The position numbers and the translations under genes were made by a program. A DNA stretch of 64,000 nt from assembly GCA_015680685.1 (NCBI GenBank), contig MNCI01003975.1, positions 1,896,704-1,960,703 of the forward strand, read 5' to 3'. Source of the stretch: Gnetum montanum (taxonomy: Eukaryota; Streptophyta; Gnetopsida; Gnetales; Gnetaceae). The notes under the pieces are model-generated. The model searched no databases. It was not told the origin of the DNA and saw only the letters and a program-made list of their open reading frames with translations. Every line of letters starts with the position of its first letter. Position 1 is the first letter of the stretch. Below, one piece after another: positions 10,376 through 22,909 of the stretch.

Positions 10376-13105
10376 ATGGCCCCAAAAAGAGGAGCACAAA
10401 GAGAACCTTCGTAGAGAGTAGCCAAGAGCCCATGAGGTGGCTAAGGGCAACAAGGTGAATGTGACGAACATGAGGAGCAGGAATCCCAATCATTTAGCAT
10501 TCATCAAGAGGCTCCTATCATAGGATAGTCAATCCAAGGTGAGACTGTAGAATCGTCAACTCCTATGTAGGGACAATGTCTCATGTCATCTCCTGAATGC
10601 CTTGAAGTCATTCAAGAAAAGTCCATGTTGATCATAGTCATCGTGGAGATGAATTTTAGCCCATTTATGGAATTTATTCTAGAAGCGATTTGAATGCAAC
10701 TTCAGGCGTTACCCTTGTGGCCCATTCTTTCAAATAGTGGCAAATGGTACCTTGGTGAGACCCACCAATTCTGGCATAACAAAGATGAAGGCACCACAAT
10801 AAACATTTGTGGAGTTAATGTCTCTTTCTTAGTCAAGAAAATATAGTAGCTCTTAATTTTCCAAATGAAGGGGCTAAAGTAGCCCATTTGTCCGCTAGGT
10901 TTGATCCTGACACTAAAAAACTGTGGTTGAGACAGGCATATGGTAATGAAGATAAAACATATAATGAACTAACTTTAGAGGAGAGGACATATTTCAAGAT
11001 TGGTACATACCATCTCTTCCCAACCAAAGGGCTTAATAAGATCTCAACATTTGTGGCTAGGAGAAGTGCCATTTTAATGGGAAAATACATGGCCAATCTT
11101 CCCCAATTCTACTTCATTGAAATTCAATGGTGGTTCAAGGAGAAAAAGGCAAGGAACTCAATACTCCCATTCCCTTTCCTAATTAGAAAGTTATGCAAAT
11201 GACTGGAATCCTAGGATATATGAATGATATACCTAGGAAGGCTTAGAATGCCTCTTTCATAGAGCTCCTCAAACCTGCAGCACCAAAAAAGATCTTGATG
11301 AAGTGCAAGAACTGGAGAAGGAAATAGAGCTAGAAGTAGAAGTACAACATGAGCCTAAACAACACCCAGAAACACAAGCTCCATCGCAATCGCTAGAAGA
11401 TCATAGGTCCTCAATGAGCTATTTACAGAAAATTTCTGAAGTTATGAATTGGGAAAGTAGAGATGAGTCTAATCTCTTCAAAGTAATCAATGATGTCATG
11501 CAGCCCACTGTTTCAACTGATCCAATAAGGGAATAGATCTTATTGCAATCAGGAGGAGGATCCCAGTGGTCTAGGCAAATCTCTGGAAATGCTACATCCT
11601 TCCAAGTGATGCTTGAAACTGGAGAAGATGCCATAGTTGTGGTAATGCAGCATCAGGATGCGGTAGGCGTAGATGAAGTGATTATAGATCACATAAAAGA
11701 ATCGTTTAATGTGCTTATTATGCCCCTAGTAGATCTTACTAGGACCAGAGATGTGTAGATGCTGGTAGGGGCCTCGATGACTCCTGTGGTGCATGAGGAT
11801 GTACTTGATTATTTATTACAGATAGGGCAAGTGATGACCACCCTGTTTGACATCCCCAGTGATGTTATTATGACACAATTAGACCTCATAGCAACCAAAG
11901 GGAAGCTAGTCATGGCTGAAGTTAGGGCAAAGCACACAAAAGTAGAAGTGGAAAGGTTATAACAAGAGTTGGCCACCCTAAGAACTGAACGATGAGACCC
12001 TACAATTTGTTACGCTTGACCAACTAGAACAATTCAAGACAGAGCTATTGGCCAAGCTAATTGAGTAGAGTGAAACTGTTGAACAAGAAAAGGAGAAGGC
12101 TATCTGGAATGCCTTAACTGTTGATACACAATCCTACAGATATAAAAATGCATTGACTGCCATGCAAGTCGAAAACAAGCAGCTCGCCTCTAAAAATTCA
12201 AGGTTGATCACAATTAAAAAGCAAAAGAACATTCTTGAGGAGAGTGTCCACTACTTAAGAGAATAATTGGTGAGGGTCAACTAGGATATTAATAAATTGA
12301 CCAAAGAAAATAGAACCCTCTCAATGGAGGAGGTCCATGCTATTCATAGAAGTCTACAATAGAAATTAGCATATGGCAAAATGAGGCCAAGAAGCACCAA
12401 AAACTAAAGGAACACTTCTATGACCAAGTAGGCATGTATAAGAAAATAAATGAGAAGGAAATCTAGATGGCTAAAGCTTGCATTGCATCCCTGTCAGCAC
12501 AAAATCCTAAGTGGCAGCCAATTCTAAATAGCTATGCACTGGTCTAGCAGGTGGAAGTAAAGAATAAAGACTTGCAGATTGAAGATTTGAAAGAATACAT
12601 GGGGTTGGCTAGCCTTATATATGCCAACCTTGCTATGTTAATAGCAGGTCAACTTTGAAATGAGCCAGAGAAATAGGTAGCAACCACTTATGCATTATAT
12701 GAGAAAGAGTTTGTGGATAGAAAAGATGCTTTGCAAAAGCTCCATGTGGAAAACTTGGAATTAAAGATGGTTAAAGCCAGCTACCATGGATAGAGGGATG
12801 TTGCCTCAGACCTAGCTAGGAGATTGATAGCTTATCATAAATTGAGAGAAAAAGCTAGGGCCTTTGAGGAAGAATAACTACAATTTGTGGCCTGGTACGT
12901 GAAGGCCAATCAAATGTTTCCATTGCTGCCATGCCCTTGGGATGTATCGGTGCTAGCATCCATCGATTCAGCAGCCTGGATGGTACACAACCCACAAATA
13001 GAAGAAGAAAAGTGGTAGGCATTTCTTGATTACTAAAAATTTCACAAGCTTGGTGACAAAGGGAAGCAACCAATTAAGAAGCCACTACCTCCAGCCACTA
13101 CATGA
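10376..13105 (+). pseudogene. ORF2 relic of element A (plant-transposon domain plus coiled coil)
   Basis: A decayed ORF of about 910 codons. It starts ATG GCC CCA AAA (MAPK) at 10,376, as do the homologues in D and E, and ends ...KPLPPATT-stop at 13,103-13,105. Order of parts: a basic N-terminus; a globular region (10,760-11,200) with FPNEGAKVAHLSARFDPDTK, AILMGKYMANLPQFYF and LPFPFLIRKLC; a long Lys/Glu-rich, coiled-coil-like middle (11,300-12,880); and a C-terminal motif MFPLLPCPWDVSVLASIDSA (12,913-12,972). The LPFPFLIRKLC segment resembles the LPFPsLItxLC block in 'putative plant transposon protein' domains. At least one frameshift (near 10,848) and many stops are present. ORF2 lies between the spacer and the 3' LTR, the position of additional or env-like ORFs in plant gypsy elements. 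Function unknown. Confidence 0.75.
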
Positions 13106-13278
13106 GCTTCCTAGTTTTTGTCTTATAATAGTGTCCCATTTTTGTACTACATTATGACATGTAAGGGTTAATTTTTTTGTTTGTTGTTTAAGTTAGTCAA
13201 TAATTCCATACCTTCCCAATATTTTGTAAAGAACTTATTCCTGATTTTTTTTAACTCAAGGATGATTTTTCATTCAGT

Positions 13279-13288
13279 TGTGGGGGTA
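13279..13288 (+). other. Polypurine tract of element A
   Basis: TGTGGGGGTA lies directly before the 3' LTR. The same GTGGGGG(C/T)(A/G)T context precedes the LTRs of C, D and E. Confidence 0.7.
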
Positions 13289-14152
13289 TGATAAGTCATG
13301 AATCTATCAGCCTCGATATCGGATACTCGATATCTGACCAAGAAATGATGTTAGATATTCGATATCATCTCCTCCATGCTAGCCTCTAAATACAACACTT
13401 GGGTGCATGGTTGGGAAATAATAGAGAGAAGATAGTTTTAGTTCTTAGTTTTAGATAGTCTTTCTTAGATTCTTGCATTTCCCAGTGCATGCCTGTAGTG
13501 TGATGCTTGTAATTGTACAACACCTTTATTTGAGTGTGACGTACTTGGACATGTTACATGATTGGAAATAAAGATTGAGATTACTTCCATCATTGCTGCA
13601 TTCACTTAGATTTATTATTTTTTTAATTATTTATTTAATTGTTTAATTATTTTCTATTCTTCTTAGTTAATTTTTGCATTTATTGCTATTTACTATTACT
13701 GTCATTAAGAGGAATGCGTACGCCTTAATCAGGAGTGTTTAAGTGTAGATACTTGGTGATCTAGAAATGTATCATTTGGCACACCTAGTGATATATGTTT
13801 GGCAATCCTAGAAGTAGTCTCATGAAGTCCAAGGCATATACGAACGATTAAGAGCAGACACCCATCGCATGTAGGCTAGTTAGATTTTACTTTCCATTGT
13901 TAAATAGCTTAATTAATTCATCTCTTTATCATCATTAAGAGTAGAATAGGATTAGACAACATCATATGCCTCACTTTGGACTAAACCATACGTGACAAAT
14001 CTACCACTGGTCCAAGTGGGAAGGTAGCAAACTGCGATCAAAGCATAACGATCTAGATGCCACAACTAGTCCTATCTAGAAAATTTGATTGGATCATGCA
14101 TGAATGCTTGTGATTCATATGGTTGGCCATAGGGGTACCTCGCTACTCATCA
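13289..14152 (+). repeat. 3' LTR of element A
   Basis: This 864 bp copy of the 5' LTR begins TGATAAGTCATG and ends CTACTCATCA. It is followed by the target duplication CTTAC. Multiple CGATATC words occur within the first 80 bases. Confidence 0.92.
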
Positions 14153-14157
14153 CTTAC

Positions 14158-15553
14158 TTTGAAACAAATATGAGTAAAGTCATAGCTCTCCATCTCAAAT
14201 CCTTTTTCTATTTTAAGTTCAAACATGGATGTTGAAAAGTGATGCAATTTTGTTAGGATTGGAATCTTGCTCTCTACAAATAAATAGTTTTTTTTTCACT
14301 TATTTTTTTAAAGAATCAATTGTAAAGTTCTATACTTGAGTAGATAGCCCTAAAATAGGAAAGATTTTTCTTTCCATATTTTTTTGTTAATGTCTACTTA
14401 GTGTTAAGCTTCTGGTGTACTTTGAATTTACTTTTCTCATAATTAATATTTTTTTGGGGTTTGACACCTCTCTTTTGCCCACCACCTCCACCTAACCTCC
14501 AACTCAATAGTTTCTATCTTATTGCTAAAGCATGGTTACATCTAAAATATAGCATTTCAAATAAGAATATGAATAATTGTATTTACACAACCTACAAGAA
14601 CTTGTTGATGAGAACTAAAACCTAATATTTACAAAATTAAATTTAATGAATTTTGGTAAGATGTGAACAAAATATGTGTAAATGATGACATCAACATTGT
14701 ATTTATAACTTGTTACCACATATCTATCAATGCTAGTTTGATAATATAGCTAGGATTGCATTAGTCACTTTACAAATTTTGTTGCCTTTTTTACATACTA
14801 TTTGATATTGCATAGTTGTCTAGTTACTTGATGCTTGGTTTCAGAACCCTTAAGGGAATTCTTATTTATTTTCCCTATTTAGTTTATGGATTGACATCCC
14901 CCTTTGTTTTTACCTCTTAGGTGTTATAGGAGATGCCTTTGAGGGGTAGTTGGAGAGCAAGAAATAGATTAATATTTACATATTTAATACTTTGTTTAGG
15001 TTATATATTTGATGAAATTTCTAAGGCAGTCATGTTTAGTCAGTGCTTGTACTTAGTAATTTGTATGTCCTTTGGTTGGTAGTATGAACTTTGTACTTGG
15101 ATATCCTAACTTTGCTTTACTAGTTTATTTAAGTTGGTAATATTATTTTATATTTATGCTTAGTAATGTTTTGTAATGTTAGTAGCCTAATGCCATGGTT
15201 AGGTTTTTGGATATTTATTGTTTTATTCTATTATTATAATTTTACATAAATATACTATATTTTGATTTAGGCATTAAGAATTTTACATTGCTATTAGTGA
15301 ATAGGTTAGGTTTTGTATGTAAGGAGCTATTGTCATTTCTTCTTGAATATTTGGATTTATGATTTTGCAAGTTTTATTTTCATTCATTTCATATTTTTGT
15401 GTCCCTTTGCACTTGTTTTATTTTGGATGCCTATTGCTTTATCTATGAATTTTTATTAGCATCCTTTCATTTTTATTATGTTGCTTTCATTTTCTATCTA
15501 ATACCTTGTTAGCCTAAGCCTAAGTTAGCCAGGTGTTATAATCAATCTTGCAA
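14158..15553. other. AT-rich intergenic sequence
   Basis: T-rich sequence with no recognisable gene or repeat family. Confidence 0.4.
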
Positions 15554-15661
15554 CAAAAAAAATCTTATTCATCAATATATTAAATGGAGACATAAAAATA
15601 ATTTTCATAAAAAAATGTTATTCATCAATATATCAAGTGGAGACATAAAATTAATTTTCAT
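15554..15661. repeat. Tandem duplication of about 53 bp
   Basis: Two adjacent copies share TTATTCATCAATATAT, GTGGAGACATAAAA (first copy ATGGAGACATAAAA) and AATTTTCATAAAA. They differ by a few bases. Confidence 0.8.
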
Positions 15662-17380
15662 AAAATCCTTCTCCTACCATAATGATTTAGTCCATATTGT
15701 TAGGATGAACATATAGCACACTTGATTAGAACATGTAACTTCTTGTTGTGAAAGTCATGATTTTAATTCAAAGTCAACAATGTTGAGATACATACCACTT
15801 AAGTTCAAATAATAGGGTACAATTAGGATTGTTGGTAAGACATTGTTCATTTCGTTAAGACATGTTACTTGTATTTGTACATGTCACAATTTTGATCCTT
15901 AATGATGCTATATTAAAACAAGATAAACTTTACTTTCAAGGACTATAATGTTATGATACTACCCCAATGAGCATCACACTATGCCACTTGGAGTCCCAAA
16001 AATCATAGATAGACTTAAAGAACCAATGGTAGGCTCAAGGGTGGATTACGTCTCAACATATAGACGTACAAGAACATTAACAATCATATAACACAAGTTA
16101 ATTTATAGGCTAGTAACATAACAACCACACCAAAGATAAATATGTAAAAGAATTGACTACAATATTAACACACATAAACATCATAGATCAATAGGATATA
16201 ATAATAGACTACACCCCTAAATCTACATGAAACTACCGCTAACCCCTTTCTCAAAAGAGTAGGGGAGGTGTCAATGCTCGAAGGCTTAGCACTAATTCCC
16301 TACATACCCTTGCAACACTATATGTAAGGAATTAAGTCTATGTATTTCTCGAAGGAGGTGTGATGGCTAACATAACAAAGAATGCAAGTTGAATCTCCAT
16401 GCTTCTTCTAACTTACATTTTGTAGTAGCCTTTAAACAACCAACAAGACATACTCTCTTACATTCTCCCTTATTTGAAAGAAGCAACATTTGAGGAGCTA
16501 AATTCATTTTCCATATAAAGCTCCCAAATAGGAAGTATGTGGTTATTAAGGATATTGAATAACTAAAAGCTCATCTGAATGACTTTAGCTAAGAAGGTTT
16601 AATGGCTAGGATTATTAATTGTAAAGCATAAAAGTTGAACTCAACTTGGCATCATCTAACACTTAGAAAAGCTTATGAAACCTAGGTCAAGGAAGATTTG
16701 ATTCTTTCTTTTTCATGTACATAGAACAAATATTACCTTCTTAAGCAAATTCTATTTACTTGAAATGCAAAATTCTCCTCTACCTATCATAGTTACATGA
16801 AGATGTAGAGATTATCCTTTGCATTATTTGATGGCTAATTTGTTTCTTGAGGGATTATTCTTAGTACTTGTTGGTAGTACTCATATGAACATGGGCAAGG
16901 ATTTGAAAATTTAGCTCAATGGCACATTATCGAACATTTGCAATGTTTTTCCTAAATGAGGAAAAACCTTAGACTCTCCACTTCTCAAAAGCTATTTATT
17001 CTTATATTGACTCTCTCTTCATCAACCTACCTATACCTTTTCTTAATAGAGACATTAATCCATCAAGAAAATGATAATACTAGGTTGGTCACATTTCATC
17101 ATCACAAAGGTGATAGCATAAGGCCAATCACTTTCTATTATCATAAACTATGAAGGTAACTTGTATTATAAGCATAAAATGTATTGAAATTTTCTTATGC
17201 CTAAGAGATTGAGAACACTAATCCTTCCATGTGTTTTTTGCAAAAGAAATGTCATACCAATGTAAGAAAAAAAATCCACTTTATGATTTGTTCATAACCA
17301 ATTTTATAGAAATTTCTAAGATAAAAAAAAATCTATTAACCCTTTACAATGTTAATATTTGATGACCCTATGATATTCAA
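15662..17380. other. Unassigned retroelement-like or intergenic sequence
   Basis: No intact frame is seen. It lies where the 3' LTR of the minus-strand gypsy relic at 17,380-17,830 would be expected, but I found no second copy in the window to prove LTR identity. Confidence 0.3.
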
Positions 17381-17830
17381 AGCTTTACTGTCAATAAATC
17401 CTTGATTAAATTTATTTAACCTGCTTACATGAAACATTAGATGTAAGTAGTTAGCTATATCTTCTGGGTTATTTGATTAATATTTACTAACTTCTGAAAG
17501 GATCATTCATATCTTTGTAAAAATATATGACTTACCTCATTCCTCAATCTCAACTATCCCACATAATCCATCTTTAGTAAAACCTAGTCTTCTACTTTAA
17601 ACTTCATCAACCTTCACTTCTTATTTACTTGCTTCTTTATGTGTTACACTACCTTTTTCAAATAGAGCCTTATCACCTTAATTTGATGCATCCAAACCTT
17701 AATAAATTCATTAGCCAAAGGATTTTGACCTTGGAGGAAGGTTTTAATTAGATGTGCAATAGTTGGTTACTCTTTCAAAATTAGTTCTACCAAAGAAAAC
17801 CTTGTGGAAATTTACTTATGTAAGTTGTAA
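17380..17830 (-). pseudogene. Ty3/gypsy integrase C-terminal relic
   Basis: Read on the minus strand with frameshifts, the segment gives HQIKVIRLYLKKVV then KKxRLMKFKVEDxVLLKMDY and, about 100 codons later, LMFHVSRLNKF. This follows the gypsy integrase tail, where an Arg/Lys-rich helix is followed by V-x-F-x-VGDxVLLK and then HPVFHVSxLKKF. No other pol domain is recognisable next to it. The fragment is old: stops are frequent and the frame is lost twice. Confidence 0.5.
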
Positions 17831-18459
17831 TTGAACTGTGATAGGGATCCTCTTGGCCAAGACTACAAGAGGTCTATCAATGGTACACATAGTAAATTGG
17901 TCATAAACATTGAAGATGTGAATGTAAATTGCAAAGTTTACTTGTGTATATTGTTGCATTCATTAAATAAAAAGGTTATAATACATATAATACAAGTTTC
18001 CATGGTAGGAAAATGATACTTTTTATGTACTTTATAAATGTAAAAAGATAAATTTTAAAACTCATTGTAATCCCTTGTGGGATAGGAGCAACATTCACAC
18101 ATAGAAAAGAAATTAAACACACCTTTACATTACAATTCCTTGCAGCATAAGTGTAATGCAAAAATTAGATAGACACACAAACTATGTTACAATCTGTTAT
18201 GAGATAGGTGTGACACACATAAACAAAAGCGATAAAATGATCTTGTGCAAACACTTAATTTTGTGTTTACAAAATGATCTTGGGGTGCAAAATTATGGTA
18301 GCACCTTGACAAAGTCTTGCTACATGGTGAAGTACCCAAAAGAAGAGGAAAAGCTCTTACTCAAAAAAAAAAATCAAAGGAAAACTTATTAAATTAAAAT
18401 ATTCCACTTTGTGATTTACTACTTAGGTATTTATAGTTTATTAGCTTGTAATGGAAGTG
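17831..18459. other. AT-rich sequence without recognisable gene
   Basis: Two 60-78-codon open frames occur here, but neither has a recognisable motif and both look like chance frames. Confidence 0.4.
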
Positions 18460-18590
18460 GTTAGGTACCACATCATGTGAGGAAGCACACCAAGTGAGGC
18501 AACATACAAGGTAAGGTTACACACCATGCGAGGTAGTATACAAGGTATGGTAGCATACCACATGAGGTAGCATATCATGTGATGTATCAC
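18460..18590. repeat. Degenerate short tandem repeat
   Basis: Variants of ACCATGTGAGGTAGCATAC, often followed by AAGGTA, recur about six times with a period near 22-24 bases. Confidence 0.55.
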
Positions 18591-18599
18591 CACCCAATA

Positions 18600-20860
18600 A
18601 AATGTAATCCGTCATCATAGAACCCTATGGTATTGTGCTATGTGTACAAGGTATGTATAGAATTGGTTAGGGTTTATGGGATCAACTAATAATATGTATT
18701 ATATTAATTATATATTTTTAAAGATCTTATGATATTATGTATAATTGCCTATAATACCATTATTATGCATACTGATTTTATTGGATGTACATCAAGATGT
18801 TTGTGGTTGGCAAGTTATGAGGGTTGTGGAAAACATTGAGCTCCAGGCAGGTATGACTTTCAACTGTGTGCTATGATTATGCATTATAAGTATGGTATCA
18901 GTGTGTGTAACTAGTTATGTTATGGGATTATGATGCTTAATATGTTGTACATGGTTATATGGTATGGTTAGCTAACATGAATTAAGATTTTCATATGGTC
19001 TCATGGTCATGTGATGGATAGTTTATAATGTTATTGGGTTTAATTTGTAATTGGATTAGACGTTCCATGAGTATGCTATGATATGTGGATACCTCAATAT
19101 TAGTTAGGGATGGGAAAATTCTTAATAAAATTTGTAAAATAAAAACCAAAAATAAAAAATAATCATAATAGGTTTCTATAGTAAGAACATAATATAGTCT
19201 CCATTGTTCTTGTTCTTAATCCTAGGCATCCTAGTTTTTTCTTCTCTTTTATTCTCTTCTAAATCTCTATTGATTTTCGTGGTTCTTGTGACATTTGGGA
19301 GTTGGTGCTAGATAAAATATCATTAGGGAGGATCAATTTAATTCTAGAGAATCTAGAACCTTGTGGAAAGCATTTTGGTGTCTTACTTTTTGGATTTTAA
19401 GTTTCATAAACTTTTCTTAATTTTAAATGGGATTCTTTAATCATTATCTATTTTTGGCATTCTATTTTTGTGCATGGTCATGGGAAAGCTATTAAAACAA
19501 GTAAAATCTTTGTGATGTAAATCTTGATGATGTTGTCTATGTACTTATGATTTTAGTACTATTGTATGATCCATGTTGGATTATGTTACAAATTATGATT
19601 TACATATGAATGATTGATGTATGACATGCCTTGGGAGTGGTAGAGATGGACTCTTGGCTTCTCAAGTATAGAAAAGATTTTGTATGACTTGTGTGGGTTT
19701 GACATTCAAGTCCTATGAATATTTTTTGGTAGCCATGGTATTTTTTCTTTGCAAAGTATGAGTTATTGTAGGGAACAAATTTGTTATGGCTAGATCATGT
19801 TGATAGGTTTTGTTGATCATGGCTAGGGTTCTAGGTAGATCAAGATTATAGTGCTTTATGGATGATATTTTGTGTAGATGTAGGATGCCATAGCCTCATG
19901 ATGAAATTATGCTATAAGGGTTGTAGGACTATGAGACATGTTATAAATGTGATGAGATTGTGGTGAGTTTTAGTCTTTACTTTTTGGCTAGCATGTATTA
20001 TTAGTAGACATGGCAAGGAGTAGTTTGTGAGTGAGAGCATACATGATGAGATCATGGTAGATTTTGGGCTTAAATATTTGATAGAGTATGAGTGCCTCAC
20101 AGTCATGGTCAATTGGAGATGTGGCCATGGTTAAGTTTCTAGTTTAAATGCAATCCTAGCATGAGGAATGCTTAGGTCTTGGTCCTTTATTTTGGATTGA
20201 TGTTAGTGAGTAATGAGTTGGGGCATGAGTCCTAGTAAACCACTTTAAACTAATAGCAATATGAATTGGATCATGCTTGTGTGTTACACTTATTGGATGC
20301 TTGTAGCACCAGTTGCTAGAGTGTTTAGTTGATTATATTATGTTTGGTGTCTATTGATATGTATGCATGAGTATAATATGAATCGTATGTGAATGTGTCA
20401 GAATATATGCTATGTTATTCATGAGGTATCTAGGATCTAGGATGATGCATGTAAAACAAGTTTCTTATGTTCATCATTTGTGTATACTTGTGATGTGCAC
20501 ATGATGTGTGGAGTTGACATGAGGATGTCTGTTGTTTGTTGATGAGGCACTCTAGGGACATTGGAATGCACACCACTAGATGTGTTAGTGAGGCTCCTCT
20601 TTTATTTTTCATATCAATAGTAGAAGAGAATAGGCTAGGCCTATGATCATTGAAGAATCTTATGAAATATATATATGCATAAATCCACCCTTGAAAAGGT
20701 TAGTAGAATGGGACTATAGATGAGGTAGTACACACTAGGGTTGGTAGTGAGATATGATAATGAAAATAATAAAAGACCTATAGGCATTATTTGTATTATG
20801 AGTACTCATGTTAATGATATCATGCATTACATAGAGTGTGGATGTGTTGACTATAAAATT
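18600..20860 (+). repeat. LTR-like segment I, inverted homologue of LTR H
   Basis: This segment is collinear with the reverse complement of 32,735-34,987. Shared blocks include GGCAGGTATGA (18,846), GAATCTAGAAC(C/A)TTGT (about 19,343), TCTATTTTTGG (about 19,445) and a block with AATAAAAGAC, AATGATATCATGC, ACATAGAGT and GGATGTGT (20,770-20,850). Spacing between blocks is conserved (about 1.9 kb in both). Exact ends are uncertain; no primer site or polypurine tract could be placed. Confidence 0.55.
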
Positions 20861-20869
20861 CCAAATATT

Positions 20870-21799
20870 TGTTGCATATCAAATAGGTGAATTATCAACT
20901 TTCTAATGCATAGTATCACATGCATTGCATAACATAGATTAAAAATTTAGTGGAAGCACATAAATCACTTATCTAAAATTCCAATACATAAAACAACTAT
21001 AAAATAAATAAATCATAACACCAAGCCATTGATAGCATATATATATTCTCATAATGATCACAGTATACCACAAGCTAACCATGTATATTCAACCCATCTA
21101 GCCACCATAAAATATAAGTCTCTATAGCTAATAGGGGTTCATGCATCCCACATATATACTATCATACATAATATTATGTCTCATTGGATTTTAAGCTAAG
21201 AGTAGTAGCAAACATGTCTATTTGACACATAAATATAGACAATAAAGTAAACAAAATTAGAACCATGATCACTAATACCTCCCGTAGATCCTTAGACCTC
21301 TTGAGATTTTAGATTCATCATGTGTAAATAAAGGGAGTCCTTACAAATACTGAGTGGGAGCATTTACATGTCTTCTACTAATGTAGTTTGATACTATGCT
21401 AGAGGTGAGGTGTGGGATCCATATTACTTGCATTAATAGGTAGTATGAACAAATTGCTTGCACAATACACTAGTACTCACAATCATAGTCATAGCTAGGG
21501 AATAGCACACTATCATGATCCATAGAATGTATCCATCAGATTAATCATATCAACATATATCTTTACAATCATGCACAAGCTTAATATGATAGTACTTAAT
21601 CATTACTAACTTTATCAAACACATCATAACTATATGTATTCAAACTAGCATGTGCATTACATTACATATACCACATAAATTGGGCATCATAGATACAACC
21701 TAGTCTTAAGAGTTCCAAGAAAGTAGTACTATTGGAATCATAATTCATGCATCACAAAGAATTTCTATAACACATGAAGCATCACATATATAACATTAT
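20870..21799 (-). repeat. Probable continuation of LTR H, left of element G
   Basis: CA-rich on the plus strand, like the H LTR at 32,649-34,987. It abuts element G on its other side, as expected if G inserted into H. The assignment is from position and composition. The flanking 5-mers ATTAT (21,795-21,799) and ATCAC (32,649-32,653) differ only by two C/T changes and could be a decayed target duplication. Confidence 0.35.
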
Positions 21800-22909
21800 T
21801 GTAGCAACTAAAAAATTTGGTGCTAGAGGGCCAAAAATTTTTGTGTGGAATAGTTTAGCTCTCATATCCATGGGCCTTGGAAAGGACTAGTGAGCACCTC
21901 AAATGATCTTGTTGATTGATTAAGGACCTAGAAGTCTATTACTAGATTGAAAATATTGAAAATGAACAATAAAATGCATAACAAACAAAGCCAAAATTGA
22001 AATAAAGTTGCATAAAAGAAGCAAGAACGTATGTAAAAACACTAGAAAATCTATATTAATTTGTGAAAAAATATAGATTTAGAGAGTATAATATATGAAA
22101 CTATAGTTGTTCTACTATTTCTTGCAAAATAACAATGAAAATTTGGCATATGGATAGACAATGTATGTCTTGTAGTCCTCTCAAATATGCCTAGTTCGCT
22201 TATTTTATCTACAACTAGTTCTTGGTGTCTCTCATAATGTGCTCTTGAAGATGGCTATGGACTCTTAGATTTCTTTGCTCCCAAAAGTTTCAAGTTTGGT
22301 GAATTGAAAAGTCACACTAAAGCAAATTTTGGTTTAAATAGGCTATGAAGGTCTTAATTTTTTTTCTAGTTAATTTTTCCATCATTGTTGATAGATTTTT
22401 GACAAATTATGCAACTATTATGGACATCTTTTGAATTGTATGAGCAACTTTAACTAGTTTCTACGTTTACACATTGCTCCCACACATTACCTAGTGTGTG
22501 GGACTAAGGTGTCTAACTTGTGGAATCAAAGCCGAAATCCTACATGTTGCCATCACACACTGCATAGTGTGTGGAATTGGAATGCATAGTGTGTGAGGTG
22601 AAAATACCAATTTTTGTAGCTTGTGGAACATTTTTTTTGCTTCTACAAGCTAGGATATAAGGCATTTATAGCTTGTGAAGCATTTGTAACCTCCACAAGC
22701 TATAGTACATAGGATCTGCAATGTGTGGGCTACATATCTCAATTTTTACAATAAAAAATACTTTAAATTCCATCAATAAAAGGCCATAATGCAAGATTTT
22801 TGGGGAAAACAAGGCAATTGTTTCTACCTTTATATTCTTATCAAATTACAAACAAAATTTTGGCTATAGTCTTTTACACTACAACATAAATTTTCTTTGA
22901 GGTGTTTCA
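21800..22909 (-). repeat. 3' LTR of element G
   Basis: This 1.11 kb direct copy of 31,508-32,648 is diverged by many substitutions, mostly transitions. It contains GTGTGTGGAA-type words and two imperfect hairpins (22,617-22,652 and 22,669-22,702) with arms TAGCTTGTGGA / TCCACAAGCTA. Confidence 0.85.

Larger units (their letters stand above)
5007..14152 (+). mobile_element. LTR retrotransposon A (full length, pol-less, Athila-like)
   Basis: A 9.1 kb element with two direct LTRs (5007-5839 and 13289-14152), both TGAT...TCATCA. The flanking 5-bp target duplication is CTTGC (5002-5006) and CTTAC (14153-14157), one C/T-type difference. A tRNA-Asp-like primer site follows the 5' LTR and a G-rich polypurine tract precedes the 3' LTR. 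Inside are a decayed gag, a 2.3 kb non-coding spacer and a long second ORF (ORF2). I found no aspartic protease, reverse transcriptase, RNase H or integrase motif. Gag features (Cys/His knuckle followed by Pro/Tyr-rich sequence) and the primer type resemble Athila-type Ty3/gypsy elements. Five related fragments (B, C, D, E, K) lie elsewhere in the window. Confidence 0.9.
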
